A DNA stretch of 64,000 nucleotides from Methylocella silvestris (GCF_002891535.1 NZ_PDZR01000009.1:62001-126000), one strand, 5' to 3'. Numbered from the stretch's first letter, positions 18,460 through 28,228 are shown. Notes: generated by a model from the letters alone, not told the origin. Numbers and translations are program-made.

Positions 18460-20211
18460 ATGTGGCGCCAAGTTTACGATCCGTTCGGCAATAGCGTTAT
18501 TTCGACCCTTGTCGCCTGTCTGCCGATCGTCACATTGCTCGGCCTCATCGCCTTCACCAAGACCAAGGCCCATATCGCGGCCATAATCGCCTTGGCGGTC
18601 GCCTTCTGCGTCGCAGTGTTCGCCTTCACCATGCCGGCGGGAATGGCCGCGCGGGCGACCTTCCTCGGGGCTCTGACCGGTCTTTTCCCGATCGGCTGGA
18701 TCGTTCTCAACGTCATTTTCCTGCATCGGCTGACAGTCGAGAACGGCTCTTTCGCGGTTTTGCAGAGATCAATTGCCGGCATCACCGCCGACCGCCGGCT
18801 GCAGCTGCTGCTGGTCGCCTTCTGCTTCGGCGCTTTCTTCGAGGGCGCGGCGGGCTTTGGCACCCCGGTCGCCGTCACTGGCGCGATCCTGATCGGACTT
18901 GGATTCTCGCCGCTCGCCGCCTCGGGCCTGTCGCTGATCGCCAATACCGCCCCGGTGGCCTATGGCGCGCTCGGCACGCCGATCGTGGTGCTGGGTCAGG
19001 TGACGGGGCTCGATCCTGTCGCGCTCGGCGCCATGGTCGGCCGTCAATTACCGTTCTTTTCGGTGATCGTCCCCTTCTGGCTGATTGTCGTATTCGCCGG
19101 GTGGAAGGGAGCCTTGCAGATCTGGCCGGCGGTGCTGATCGCTGGCGTCACCTTCGCCGTGCCGCAGTTCCTCGTGTCCAATTTCCACGGCCCCTGGCTC
19201 GTCGACATCATCGCGGCGCTGGTCTCCATGGGTAGCCTCGCGTTGTTTCTGAAATTCTGGCGCCCGGCCGAGATCTGGACCAATCCATCGCTGGTCGGGC
19301 GGGTCGATCACAGCGCGGCGCAGTCCGTCCTATCGGCGCCCGAAGCCCCGCCGACGATTCTCGCTCATGGCGGCGAAAGCGACCTCGCGCTCGCGAGCGG
19401 ATCGAAATTCGCGCCAGGCGACCTGTCCAAGGCGCCGGTTGACGACCGCAGCGTCGTCATCAAGGCCTGGACGCCCTGGATCATCCTTTGCCTGTTCGTC
19501 TTCGTCTGGGGCACGGAATCCTTCAAGGCTCCGGTCAATGCGCTGTTCCTGCCGAAATTCGAAATTACCGGACTGCACGATCTCATCGCCAAGGTGCCGC
19601 CCGTCGTGCCGAAGGAGACGATCGAACATGCGGTTTACGGCTTCAATATTCTGACCATGACCGGCACCGCGATCTTCCTTGCGGCGATCGTCAGCGGCTT
19701 CGTGATGGGCTACTCCCCGTGGCAGCTGATTAAATCCTATGCGCGCACGCTGGTCGTCGTGCGCAATTCCCTCATCACCATCGCGGCCATGCTGGCGCTC
19801 GGCACGCTGACCAAGTTTTCAGGGGTCGACGCCACGCTTGGCCTGATGTTCGCCAATACCGGCTTTCTCTATCCGTTCTTCGGCGCGCTCCTCGGCTGGC
19901 TCGGCGTCGCGCTGACCGGATCCGATACGGCCTCGAACGTGTTGTTCGGCGGCTTGCAGAAAGTCAGCGCGCAACAGCTCGGCCTCTCGCCGATCCTGAT
20001 GGCGGCGACCAACTCCTCAGGCGGCGTGATGGGCAAGATGATCGACGCGCAATCGATCGTGGTCGCCTCGACGGCGACCAACTGGTTCGGTCACGAGGGC
20101 TCGATCCTGCGCTTCGTGTTTCCGCATTCGATCGTGCTCGCCTGTCTGATCGGCCTCCTCGTGATGCTGCAGGCCTATGTCTATCCATTCACCCAGATGG
20201 TGATTCACTAA
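18460..20211 (+). CDS. lctP: L-lactate permease
   Basis: Inner-membrane lactate-proton symporter of the LctP family, 583 aa with about 13-14 hydrophobic segments. CFGAFFEGAAGFGTPVAVTG and SNTAPVAYGALGTP-type motifs (here IANTAPVAYGALGTPI) are diagnostic, as is the C-terminal GGVMGKMIDAQSIVVAS. The ATG at 18460 is preceded by GGGGGGAG. Only 3 bases separate its stop from lutA, so uptake and oxidation of lactate are encoded as one operon. The upstream extension of the frame is Arg-rich and non-conserved. Confidence 0.94.
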   Translation: MWRQVYDPFGNSVISTLVACLPIVTLLGLIAFTKTKAHIAAIIALAVAFCVAVFAFTMPAGMAARATFLGALTGLFPIGWIVLNVIFLHRLTVENGSFAVLQRSIAGITADRRLQLLLVAFCFGAFFEGAAGFGTPVAVTGAILIGLGFSPLAASGLSLIANTAPVAYGALGTPIVVLGQVTGLDPVALGAMVGRQLPFFSVIVPFWLIVVFAGWKGALQIWPAVLIAGVTFAVPQFLVSNFHGPWLVDIIAALVSMGSLALFLKFWRPAEIWTNPSLVGRVDHSAAQSVLSAPEAPPTILAHGGESDLALASGSKFAPGDLSKAPVDDRSVVIKAWTPWIILCLFVFVWGTESFKAPVNALFLPKFEITGLHDLIAKVPPVVPKETIEHAVYGFNILTMTGTAIFLAAIVSGFVMGYSPWQLIKSYARTLVVVRNSLITIAAMLALGTLTKFSGVDATLGLMFANTGFLYPFFGALLGWLGVALTGSDTASNVLFGGLQKVSAQQLGLSPILMAATNSSGGVMGKMIDAQSIVVASTATNWFGHEGSILRFVFPHSIVLACLIGLLVMLQAYVYPFTQMVIH

Positions 20212-20214
20212 GCC

Positions 20215-20961
20215 ATGAAGGTCGGGCTGTTCGTCACCTGTCTCGCCGATCTGTTTCGACCGCGCACCGCCTTCGCCGCGCTGACCCTGCTGCGGCAGGC
20301 CGGCTGCGAGGTCGAGACGCCGCGCGCGCAGACCTGCTGCGGGCAGCCCGCCTTCAACTCCGGCGACAGCGCCGACGCGCGCAAGCTTGCGAGGAGCGTG
20401 ATCGAGTCCTTTGAAGGCTTCGACTATGTCGTCGCGCCATCCGGCTCCTGCGTCGGGATGCTGAAACACTACCCCGAATTATTTGCCGATGATCCTACGT
20501 GGCGCGAGCGCGCCGAAAATTTCGCAGGGCGCGCTTATGAACTGCTCAGCTTCCTCGTCGACGTCGTTCATTACCGTCCGCAAGGCGTCACACTCGCCGC
20601 CGTCGCCACCTATCACGACAGCTGCTCTGGCCTGCGCGAACTGAAGGTCGAACCGCAGCCGCGCGCGCTGATGGCCAATATCAAGGGATTGAGCGTCGTC
20701 CCGCTCCCCGACGTGCAATCCTGCTGCGGTTTCGGCGGCACCTTCTGCGTCAAATATCCGGCGATCTCGAACGCCATCGTCGACGAAAAGGCGCGCAACA
20801 TCGAATCGACCAACGCCGATCTGCTGCTCGGCGGCGATCTCGGCTGCCTCATGAACATGGCCGGGAAGCTGCATCGCCGCGGCTCGCGCGTCCGCGCCTT
20901 CCATCTCGCCGAAATCATCGCCGGAATGGGCGATGGGCCGGCGATCGGCGAGGAGCCCTGA
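20215..20961 (+). CDS. lutA: Lactate utilisation protein A (Fe-S, CCG domain)
   Basis: A 248-aa subunit of the LutABC L-lactate oxidising complex, related to glycolate oxidase GlcF. It carries two Cys-Cys-Gly (CCG) domains: TCCGQPAFNSGD near residue 40 and SCCGFGGTFC near 178, with supporting Cys in GSCVGM and DSCSGLRE, which bind Fe-S or heterodisulfide-reductase-type clusters. It begins 3 bases after lctP and overlaps lutB by one base. Confidence 0.93.
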   Translation: MKVGLFVTCLADLFRPRTAFAALTLLRQAGCEVETPRAQTCCGQPAFNSGDSADARKLARSVIESFEGFDYVVAPSGSCVGMLKHYPELFADDPTWRERAENFAGRAYELLSFLVDVVHYRPQGVTLAAVATYHDSCSGLRELKVEPQPRALMANIKGLSVVPLPDVQSCCGFGGTFCVKYPAISNAIVDEKARNIESTNADLLLGGDLGCLMNMAGKLHRRGSRVRAFHLAEIIAGMGDGPAIGEEP

Positions 20962-22391
20962 TGCCGGCCGCTCTCGACGATGCCCCGGCCGCCTCGTTCA
21001 AGCAGCGCGTCGCCGCGGCTCTCGCCAACCCCGACCTCAAGATCGCCATCGACCGCACGACGCGGACCGCGCGGCAGAAACGCGAGGCCGCCGTCGCCGA
21101 CTGGCCAGGCTTTGCGCCGGCGCGCGATCTCGGCCGGCGGATCAAGGATCATGTGATCGAAAACCTCGATCACTATCTCGTCGAATTCGAACGCAACGCT
21201 GCCGCCTCCGGAGCGAAGGTCCACTATGCCGCCACCGCGAGCGAGGCCTGCGACATCGTCATCGACATCTGCCGCAAGACCAAGGGCCACACCGTCACCC
21301 GCTCCAAATCCATGCTGGGCGAGGAAATTGGCCTGCCGCACGCTCTCGACGACGCGGGGCTGAACCGCGTCGAGACGGATCTTGCCGAACATATCGTGCA
21401 ACTGGCGCATGACCGGCCCTCGCACATCATCTGGCCGGCGCTGCATCACAAGCGCGAGGATATTGCAGCGCTTTTCCGCGAACATCACCATACGCCGCCG
21501 AACAGCGACGACGTCGGCGCGATGGTCGCCAGCGCGCGGCGCGAACTGCGGCCGAGCTTCCTTGGCGCCGATATCGGCATCAGCGGCGCGAATTTCCTGA
21601 TCGCCGACTCTGGCGCCGTCTGCACCGTCACCAATGAAGGCAACGCCGAGCTGACGACGACGATCCCGCGCGTCCATATCGTCACCGCAGGGATTGAGAA
21701 GCTCGTGCCTGGCCTCTCGCACGCCTTCGTGCTGCTGCGGCTGCTGGTGCGGTCGGCGACCGGCTCCGACATCACGCAATACACGACTTTTCACTGCGGT
21801 CCGAAGCAGCAAGGCGACCGCGACGGTCCGGACGAATTCCATATCGTGCTCGTCGACAACGGCCGCACGCGGATGATCCGCGAGGGCATCAAGGAGATGC
21901 TGCGCTGCCTGCGCTGCGGCGCCTGCATGAATCATTGCGTGGTCTTCAACGAGATCGGCGGCCACGCCTATGGCGGCGTCTATCCGGGGCCGATGGGCGC
22001 GGCGATGACGCCGGTCTTCGATGGGCTCAAGGCCTCGCGCGATCTGCCCAGCGCCTGCACGCTGAACGGCCGCTGCCAGGAGGTCTGCCCGGTTGACATT
22101 CCGCTGCCGACCATGCTGCGCGGCTGGCGCGAGAAAAGCTGGGCGCAGGGGCTGGAGCCACAGGTCCAGCGCCGTTTCCTCGGCCTCTGGGCGTTCGCCG
22201 CCAGCCGTCCCTCCCTTTACCGCTTCGGAACCGGCCTCGCCGTCAAGGCGCTGCGTCTGCTCGGACGCGGCGGCTGGATTTCCAATCTGCCGCTGGCCTC
22301 GGGCTGGACGCGCTACCGCGACTTCCCGAAACCCGCGGCCCGCACCTTCTGGCAAGAGTTCGACGCGCAAGATCGAAAGCGGGAGCAGTGA
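20961..22391 (+). CDS. lutB: Lactate utilisation protein B (Fe-S)
   Basis: A 476-aa iron-sulfur subunit. The N-terminal LUD domain (residues 20-290; GADIGISGANFLIADSG) is followed by ferredoxin motifs CLRCGACMNHC and CTLNGRCQEVCP, then a C-terminal helical tail. In the second motif the usual CxxC spacing is C-x5-C-x3-C-P. Translational coupling is tight: its ATG shares a base with the lutA stop and its end overlaps lutC by 4 bases. Confidence 0.93.
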   Translation: MPAALDDAPAASFKQRVAAALANPDLKIAIDRTTRTARQKREAAVADWPGFAPARDLGRRIKDHVIENLDHYLVEFERNAAASGAKVHYAATASEACDIVIDICRKTKGHTVTRSKSMLGEEIGLPHALDDAGLNRVETDLAEHIVQLAHDRPSHIIWPALHHKREDIAALFREHHHTPPNSDDVGAMVASARRELRPSFLGADIGISGANFLIADSGAVCTVTNEGNAELTTTIPRVHIVTAGIEKLVPGLSHAFVLLRLLVRSATGSDITQYTTFHCGPKQQGDRDGPDEFHIVLVDNGRTRMIREGIKEMLRCLRCGACMNHCVVFNEIGGHAYGGVYPGPMGAAMTPVFDGLKASRDLPSACTLNGRCQEVCPVDIPLPTMLRGWREKSWAQGLEPQVQRRFLGLWAFAASRPSLYRFGTGLAVKALRLLGRGGWISNLPLASGWTRYRDFPKPAARTFWQEFDAQDRKREQ

Positions 22392-23062
22392 GCGTCCGCG
22401 ACGATATTTTGACGGCGATCCGGCAGAGCCTCGGCGCGCCGGCAAAGCCGCCCGGCGCAATTTCAGCGGAGTCGACGGCGCTCGCCGCGGAATCGGCGCA
22501 GAGCCGGCCGGAGTTGCCGCACGCCGATCTCGTCGAGGCTTTCGCCGCCCGCCTGACCTCGGTCAAGGTCGTCGGGGCAAGCGTCGACCGGATCGCCCGG
22601 ATTGAAGACGCGCCCGCCGCCGTCGCCCGCTATTGCAAAACGCATGGGCTGGGCCTCGCCCTCGCGCTGCAGCCAGACCCCGCCCTCGCCGCGCTTGATT
22701 GGAACGGCTTTGAGCTTCATGCTGCGATCAGCGGCGACGAAGCGATCGCCGTCGCCAAAGCGCGCTGGGCGATCGCAGAGACCGGGACCTTCGTATTTCA
22801 TTCGGGGCCAGCCTCCCCCGTGCTGCTGTCTTACCTACCGATGCATCATCTGTGCATCATCGAAGCCGACCGCATCCTCGGCCATCTTGAGGACTACGCG
22901 ATCGCCGAGGCCGGCGCGGCGCCGCCGCGCAACGTCAATTTCATCACGGGCGCCAGCGGTACCTCCGACATCGAGGGACGGCTCGTTCGCGGTGCCCATG
23001 GCCCGGCTTTCCTGCATGGAATCATCGTCGATCCGGGGCTGTCCGAACCGAAATCATCATGA
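22388..23062 (+). CDS. lutC: Lactate utilisation protein C
   Basis: A 224-aa LUD-domain protein, third member of LutABC. The conserved core is WAIAETGTFVFHSG, LSYLPMHHLCIIEADRIL and FITGASGTSDIEGRLVRGAHGP. It starts with GTG at 22388, overlapping the lutB stop by 4 bases. It converges on the tetR gene, overlapping it by 6 bases at the 3' end. No lactate-responsive regulator (LutR or LldR type) is adjacent. Confidence 0.92.
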   Translation: MSVRDDILTAIRQSLGAPAKPPGAISAESTALAAESAQSRPELPHADLVEAFAARLTSVKVVGASVDRIARIEDAPAAVARYCKTHGLGLALALQPDPALAALDWNGFELHAAISGDEAIAVAKARWAIAETGTFVFHSGPASPVLLSYLPMHHLCIIEADRILGHLEDYAIAEAGAAPPRNVNFITGASGTSDIEGRLVRGAHGPAFLHGIIVDPGLSEPKSS

Positions 23063-23716
23063 TTTAGATCCATAGCGCGCCATGAAAAGGCTCACCGCGC
23101 CTTGGGCGTGAGCCAGAATGTCATCCTTGCCGAACGCGCGGCCGCCCGTCAGCACCGAGAGCTGATAGTAGGAAATGACGGAGCCAAGAAACAGGCGGGC
23201 CGCCAGAGTCGGATCAGCGCAGCTGAGTTCGCCCGCTTCCGCCGCGCTTTTCATATAGGCGGCGAGCCGCAGCAACAGCCGGCCCGGACCCTGATCGAAA
23301 AAGATGCGGCCGAGTTCTGGCTCGCGCGGCGCCTCGGCGACGACGACGCGATAAAGACACACGGAATCGGGGCGTGTCAGGAACTCAAGGAAATTGAGCG
23401 AAAAACGCAAAAGCGCCTGCTGAGGGGCTCCGCGCAAATTATCCTCCGCGCCGGCGACCAGCGCCGAGCGCCGCCGCACCACTTCGGCGAACAGATCCGC
23501 CTTGCAGCCAAAATGGCGGTAAAGCGTCTCCTTTGAGGCCCCCGCCCGCGCCGCAATGATCTGCATCGTCGTGTCGGCATAGCCGGCGTCAAGGAAAACC
23601 GCCTCTGCGACGGCCGCGATTTCGTCGCGCCTTTTCTCCCCGCGCGGCACAATTTTGACCTGGGCGCGCGCGCATTGGGCGTCGGTGGGGCGGGGCCTGA
23701 CGGGCTTTTGCTGCAT
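23057..23716 (-). CDS. TetR family regulator, likely repressor of emrAB
   Basis: A 219-aa regulator. Residues 28-75 form the TetR helix-turn-helix (AVFLDAGYADTTMQIIAARA, then GASKETLYRHFGCKADLF). The C-terminal ligand domain resembles AcrR/AefR-type repressors with LFLGSVISYYQL. It is divergent from emrA with 126 bases between the starts, where an inverted repeat lies at 23755-23771. The inferred role is repression of the emrA-emrB-nodT drug exporter and of itself. Confidence 0.9.
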   Translation of the reverse strand: MQQKPVRPRPTDAQCARAQVKIVPRGEKRRDEIAAVAEAVFLDAGYADTTMQIIAARAGASKETLYRHFGCKADLFAEVVRRRSALVAGAEDNLRGAPQQALLRFSLNFLEFLTRPDSVCLYRVVVAEAPREPELGRIFFDQGPGRLLLRLAAYMKSAAEAGELSCADPTLAARLFLGSVISYYQLSVLTGGRAFGKDDILAHAQGAVSLFMARYGSKS

Positions 23717-23754
23717 GGAGCCGGTGCGAATTGACTCAAGGTTTGTTTGGCAGT

Positions 23755-23771
23755 AACCGTACCAATCGGTT
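23755..23771. promoter_or_regulatory. Candidate TetR operator between tetR and emrA
   Basis: The inverted repeat AACCG-N7-CGGTT is centred in the tetR/emrA divergent gap, 39 bases before the tetR start. Size and spacing suit a TetR-type dimer; binding is inferred only. Confidence 0.4.
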
Positions 23772-23842
23772 CGGCTTCCTTATGCGCTTTTCGCAGACTT
23801 TGCGCAAGCCGCCGCTCCAACTCCCGCATTACCACGGCGGCT

Positions 23843-25036
23843 ATGACCATGGATCAACGCGCTGACCACGACGACCTCGGCGAAACGGCGGAAAAGCCGC
23901 AGGAGCCCGCGGGGCCGCGCGAGGACGAGGCCAGACCGCAGGAGGCGCCGGAGCCCGGCGTTGAAGCCGAGGAAACTTCGCAAGAGCCCCCCGCGCCGCC
24001 GAAGAAAAAACGCTCCCTGCTGCGCATCGGCCTTCTGATCCTTGCCGCGCTCGGAGCCGGCGGCGGCTATCTTTACTTCACGACGCGCGACATTCAGTCG
24101 ACCGACGACGCCTTCACCGATGGTCGCGCGGTGACGATCGCGCCGCAGGTCTCCGGCCTCGTCGTCTCGCTCGACATCACCGACAATCAATTCGTGCGCA
24201 AGGGTGATGCGCTGGTCCATATCGATCCGCGCCGCTATCTGCAGGACCGCGATTCCGCGAAGGGAGCGCTTGATGTCGCGCGCGCCCAGCTCGAGGGTTT
24301 AAAGCTCGGCGTCGAAATCGCGCGGAAAAACTTCCCGGCGCAACTTGAACAGGCGCAGGCGCAGCTCGCCTCGGCGCAGGCGGCGGCGGCGAAGGCCGAT
24401 GCCGACTATCAGCGTCAGAAAAGCTTGCCGAAACAGGCGACCACGCAGCAAGAGGTCGATGCGGCGACGGCGGCGCTGCGGCAGGCCCAGGCGCAAGTGT
24501 TGCTGTCGCAGGCGCAGCTCGATGCGGCGACGCCCGTTCCCCAACGCATCGGCCAGGCCAACGCCGACGTCGGCCGGCTGACTGGCCAGGTCGAGCAGGC
24601 GCAGGCGCAGCTGGATCAAGCCAATCTCAATCTCGAATGGACGGTCGTGCGGGCGCCGCAGGACGGCTGGATCACCAAGCGAAACGTCGAAGTTGGCAGC
24701 TATGTCACGCCGGGCCAGTCGATCTTCTCGATCGTCTCGCCGGACGTCTGGGTGACCGCGAACTTCAAAGAGACCCAGCTCGAGCGCATCCGCCCCGGGC
24801 AGGAGGTCGATATCGAGGTCGACGCCTATCCGCAGCTGAAGCTGAAAGGCCACGTCGACAGCATCCAGCTTGGAACGGGATCGAAGTTCACCGCTTTTCC
24901 GCCCGAGAACGCGACCGGCAATTTCGTCAAGATCGTGCAGCGCGTGCCGGTCAAGATCGTCATCGACAGCGGGCTCGATCCGGCCCTGCCGCTGCCCCTC
25001 GGCATCTCCGCCGTGCCAACGGTGCGGCTGAAATGA
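23843..25036 (+). CDS. emrA: EmrA-like membrane fusion protein
   Basis: Periplasmic adaptor (397 aa) linking an inner-membrane MFS pump to an outer-membrane channel. Residues 1-57 are cytoplasmic, acidic and Pro-rich; a single membrane helix is at about 59-78. After it come the barrel-sandwich halves (STDDAFTDGRAVTIAPQVSG and WTVVRAPQDGWITKRNVEVG) around a long Ala/Gln-rich coiled coil (about 155-270). The DDAFTDG start of the mature region is typical of EmrA/HlyD exporters. Start ATG 23843 or 23849 are both possible. Confidence 0.92.
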   Translation: MTMDQRADHDDLGETAEKPQEPAGPREDEARPQEAPEPGVEAEETSQEPPAPPKKKRSLLRIGLLILAALGAGGGYLYFTTRDIQSTDDAFTDGRAVTIAPQVSGLVVSLDITDNQFVRKGDALVHIDPRRYLQDRDSAKGALDVARAQLEGLKLGVEIARKNFPAQLEQAQAQLASAQAAAAKADADYQRQKSLPKQATTQQEVDAATAALRQAQAQVLLSQAQLDAATPVPQRIGQANADVGRLTGQVEQAQAQLDQANLNLEWTVVRAPQDGWITKRNVEVGSYVTPGQSIFSIVSPDVWVTANFKETQLERIRPGQEVDIEVDAYPQLKLKGHVDSIQLGTGSKFTAFPPENATGNFVKIVQRVPVKIVIDSGLDPALPLPLGISAVPTVRLK

Positions 25037-26610
25037 CAGCGGCGGACGCGCATGCCGGGTGGCGGCCTTCGGGCAATCCCTGGGCGATCGCCGTCGTGGT
25101 CACGCTCGCGGCCTTCATGGAAATTCTCGACACGACAATCGTCAATGTCGCGCTGCCGCACATCGCCGGCAGCCTCTCGTCGAGCAATGACGAGGCGACC
25201 TGGGCGCTGACCTCCTATCTCGTCGCCAACGCCATCGTACTGACGATCTCCGGCTGGCTCTCGTCGGTGATCGGCCGCAAACGCTATTTTCTGATCTGCA
25301 TCGGCATGTTCACGGTGTGCTCCTTCCTGTGCGGCATCGCCGACAGCCTGCCGCAGCTTGTGTTCTTCCGCCTGCTGCAGGGGTTTTTCGGCGGCGGCCT
25401 GCAGCCGAGCCAACAGGCGATCATCCTCGACACCTTCCCGCCGGAAAAGCGCGGCGCGGCCTTCGGCGTCACGGCGGTCGCGACCATCGTCGCTCCGGTG
25501 CTGGGGCCAACGCTCGGCGGCGTCATCACGGACACCTACAACTGGCGCTGGATCTTCTTCGCGAATATTCCGGTTGGAATCATCGCCATTTTCTTTGTGT
25601 CGATTTTGGTCGAGGATCCACCCTGGCTGCAAAAGCTGAAAAGCAAGCGCATCGATTTTGTCGGCCTCGGCTTCATCATTCTCGGCCTTGGCGCGCTTCA
25701 GGTCATGCTGGATCGCGGCGAGGATGACGACTGGTTCGGATCAGGCTTCATCCAGTTCATGGCCGTCCTCGCCTTCATCGGCATTGTTGGCGGAATCATC
25801 TGGCTGAAGACCGCCAAGAACCCCATCGTCAATCTCGACGTCTTCAAGGACCGGAATTTCGCGATGGGCTGCGTCTGCATCTCCGCCGTCGGCGGCGTGC
25901 TTTACGCCGGGGCGGTCGTGATTCCGCAATTTGCGCAGTCGGTGATTCATTACACGGCGACCTGGGCGGGATATATCCTGTCCCCCGGCGGCCTGGCGAT
26001 CATCGTGCTCATTCCGATCATTGGCCTGCTGATGCGTTTCGTGCAAACGCGCTTCATCATCGCGGCCGGATTCTTCATCATGGGTTCGGCGTTCTTCTAT
26101 TCGTCGCGGCTGACGCCGACGATCGATTTCGAAACGCTCGTCATCATGCGCGCCACACAGACGATGGGCCTCGCCTTTCTGTTCGTGCCGATCTCGACCA
26201 TCGCCTATATCACGCTGCCGCGCCGCCTCAACGGCGACGCAACCGCCCTGTTCTCGATGTTCCGCAACGTTTTCGGCTCGATCGGCATCGCGCTCGCAAC
26301 CGCGATGATCACCGAGCGCGGGCAGGTTCACCAGGCGCAGCTGTCGAAATGGGCGAACCCCTTTCACGAACCCTTCAACGCGCTGATCGCGACCTATCAG
26401 CAATCCCTGATCGCGATGGGCCACGCAAAGGACGCCGCGCACGATATCGCAGTCGGGATGGTCTATCAGTCGTTCCGCACACAGGCGCAGATCCTCGCCT
26501 ACTCCGATGTGTTTCTTTATACCGGAATCGTCGCCTTCTGCATCGTGCCGTTCTGCTTCTTCCTCACCGGCAAGAAGGCTGCGGGCAGCGCCGCCGGCGC
26601 GGCGCATTGA
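25033..26610 (+). CDS. emrB: EmrB-like DHA2-family multidrug exporter
   Basis: A 525-aa, 14-helix MFS drug:proton antiporter. AAFMEILDTTIVNVALPHIA is the DHA2 helix-1 motif (with the conserved Asp), SSVIGRKRYF is motif A, and GAAFGVTAVATIVAPVLGPT is the antiporter motif C. The ATG overlaps the emrA stop (ATGA), so the pair is translationally coupled. With emrA and the downstream NodT-type protein it would form a complete envelope-spanning exporter. Confidence 0.94.
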   Translation: MTAADAHAGWRPSGNPWAIAVVVTLAAFMEILDTTIVNVALPHIAGSLSSSNDEATWALTSYLVANAIVLTISGWLSSVIGRKRYFLICIGMFTVCSFLCGIADSLPQLVFFRLLQGFFGGGLQPSQQAIILDTFPPEKRGAAFGVTAVATIVAPVLGPTLGGVITDTYNWRWIFFANIPVGIIAIFFVSILVEDPPWLQKLKSKRIDFVGLGFIILGLGALQVMLDRGEDDDWFGSGFIQFMAVLAFIGIVGGIIWLKTAKNPIVNLDVFKDRNFAMGCVCISAVGGVLYAGAVVIPQFAQSVIHYTATWAGYILSPGGLAIIVLIPIIGLLMRFVQTRFIIAAGFFIMGSAFFYSSRLTPTIDFETLVIMRATQTMGLAFLFVPISTIAYITLPRRLNGDATALFSMFRNVFGSIGIALATAMITERGQVHQAQLSKWANPFHEPFNALIATYQQSLIAMGHAKDAAHDIAVGMVYQSFRTQAQILAYSDVFLYTGIVAFCIVPFCFFLTGKKAAGSAAGAAH

Positions 26611-26716
26611 CGATGACTTCCGTTATACCGCCTCATCACAGCGACAATAATTTGCGCCATCTTTACGCCCTAGACTGGCGCAATTCCTCCTGCCTTTGCA
26701 ACGCGCCGGAATGTTC

Positions 26717-28219
26717 ATGACGACGAGAAAAGCCACAGGCCTTGCTGCGGCTATGCTGGCGTGCCTCACGATAGGCGGCTGTTATTCGGTCGGACCGGAT
26801 TTCACGGCGCCCGATCCGTTGCTGCCGCGCACGTCTTTCCTTGGCAAACCGGAGCCGCGCGCGGAGCCGGAGCCGCCCCGTTTGAGCGAGCAGGGTTCCG
26901 GCGCCGACTGGTGGCGGACCTTTCACGACAAAACGCTGACGTCCCTTGCCGAGCGGGTCGCCGGCGCCAATCTCGATATCGCCTCCGCGACCGTCCGGCT
27001 CGGCGAAAGCCGGGCGCAGCGCGGCGTCGTCGCGTCGGCCGCCTTCCCCTCGATCAACGGCCAGGCGTCCTACCAGCGCGAGCTCTATAGCAAGAACGGC
27101 ATATTGAGTCTCGCCGGTCCCAACATCAACGCGCCGCCGATCAGCGTCTGGCAAACCGGCTTCGACGCGTCGTGGGAGCTCGACATCTGGGGCCGCGTCA
27201 GACGGCAGGTCGAATCCGCAGACGCTTCGCTGGAGGCCTCGGAATATCAACGCCGCGATATTCTCGTCTCGACGCTGGCTGAACTCGCGCGTGATTATGT
27301 AACGCTGCGGGGCGCGCAGGCGCAGATCGCGATTTTGAACGAGAATCTGAAAAGCGCGAGCGATATTCTGGAGCTGACGCGCACCAGAGCCGCCAAAGGA
27401 TTGACCAGCGACCTCGATGTGCAGAATGCGGCGGCTCTGGTCGACAGCATCAAGGCTCAGCTGCCGGCGCTGCAAAACGACGTCGACGTCAACGCCAATG
27501 CGATCAGCCTGATCCTCGACGAGCAGCCGGGCTCGCTCAAGGGCGAGTTGATGCAGGCGAAAAGCCGCATTCCGGCCCCGCCGCGCCCGCCCCTCGGCGT
27601 TCCCTCCGAACTCGCGCGCCGCCGGCCGGACATCCGCGCCGCGGAGGCGCAGCTGCATGCGACGACCGCCGATATCGGCGTCGCCGTCGCCGATTTCTAT
27701 CCGAGCGTGAAGCTGAACGGCAATCTCGTGCTGAACGCGCTCGACGCCAAAAATCTGTGGAAAGGAAGCTCGCTGCAATATCAGTTCGGGCCGAGCGTCT
27801 CGCTGCCGATTTTTGAAGCCGGCCGGCTGAAATCGACCCTCGACCTCAGATCGCAACAGCAGCAGGAAGCGGCGATCGCCTACCACAAGACGGTGCTTTC
27901 CGCCTGGCACGAGATCGTCAATGCGCTGAACGCCTACAGCGCCGAGCAGCGCCGCCGCGACAGCCTCAAGGCGCAGGTGGATCACGCCAGTCAGGCGCTC
28001 GCGATCTCACGCACGCGCTACAACAATGGCGTCGCCGATTTTCTCACCGTGCTCGACGCGCAGCGCACGGTGCTGCAGGCAATGCAACAGCAGGCGCAGA
28101 GCACGACGAATGTGTCGATCAGCCTGATCCAGCTCTACAAGGCGCTCGGCGGCGGCTGGCAGACGACCTTCCCGACCGAGCCGCCGCCGCCCATCGAGGC
28201 CGCGTTCGCGCCGCTGTAG
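26717..28219 (+). CDS. NodT family outer-membrane efflux lipoprotein
   Basis: TolC-like outer-membrane channel (500 aa). The signal peptide ends in the lipobox LTIGGC, so Cys22 would be lipidated; the mature start YSVGPDFTAPD is classic for the NodT/OprM family. Two repeated helical modules contain WWRTFHDKTLTSL, AELARDYVTLRGAQAQI and VPSELARRRPDIRAAEAQLHA. ATG 26717 gives a compact signal peptide; 26711 is also possible. It is 106 bases after emrB and probably in the same operon. Confidence 0.92.
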   Translation: MTTRKATGLAAAMLACLTIGGCYSVGPDFTAPDPLLPRTSFLGKPEPRAEPEPPRLSEQGSGADWWRTFHDKTLTSLAERVAGANLDIASATVRLGESRAQRGVVASAAFPSINGQASYQRELYSKNGILSLAGPNINAPPISVWQTGFDASWELDIWGRVRRQVESADASLEASEYQRRDILVSTLAELARDYVTLRGAQAQIAILNENLKSASDILELTRTRAAKGLTSDLDVQNAAALVDSIKAQLPALQNDVDVNANAISLILDEQPGSLKGELMQAKSRIPAPPRPPLGVPSELARRRPDIRAAEAQLHATTADIGVAVADFYPSVKLNGNLVLNALDAKNLWKGSSLQYQFGPSVSLPIFEAGRLKSTLDLRSQQQQEAAIAYHKTVLSAWHEIVNALNAYSAEQRRRDSLKAQVDHASQALAISRTRYNNGVADFLTVLDAQRTVLQAMQQQAQSTTNVSISLIQLYKALGGGWQTTFPTEPPPPIEAAFAPL

Positions 28220-28228
28220 AGTACGTCC

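Noticed and set aside
20613-22460. Long minus-strand open frame across lutA and lutB
   Set aside because: Composition is Arg/Gly/Ala-rich with no recognisable motif; the plus strand holds intact, coupled lutAB.
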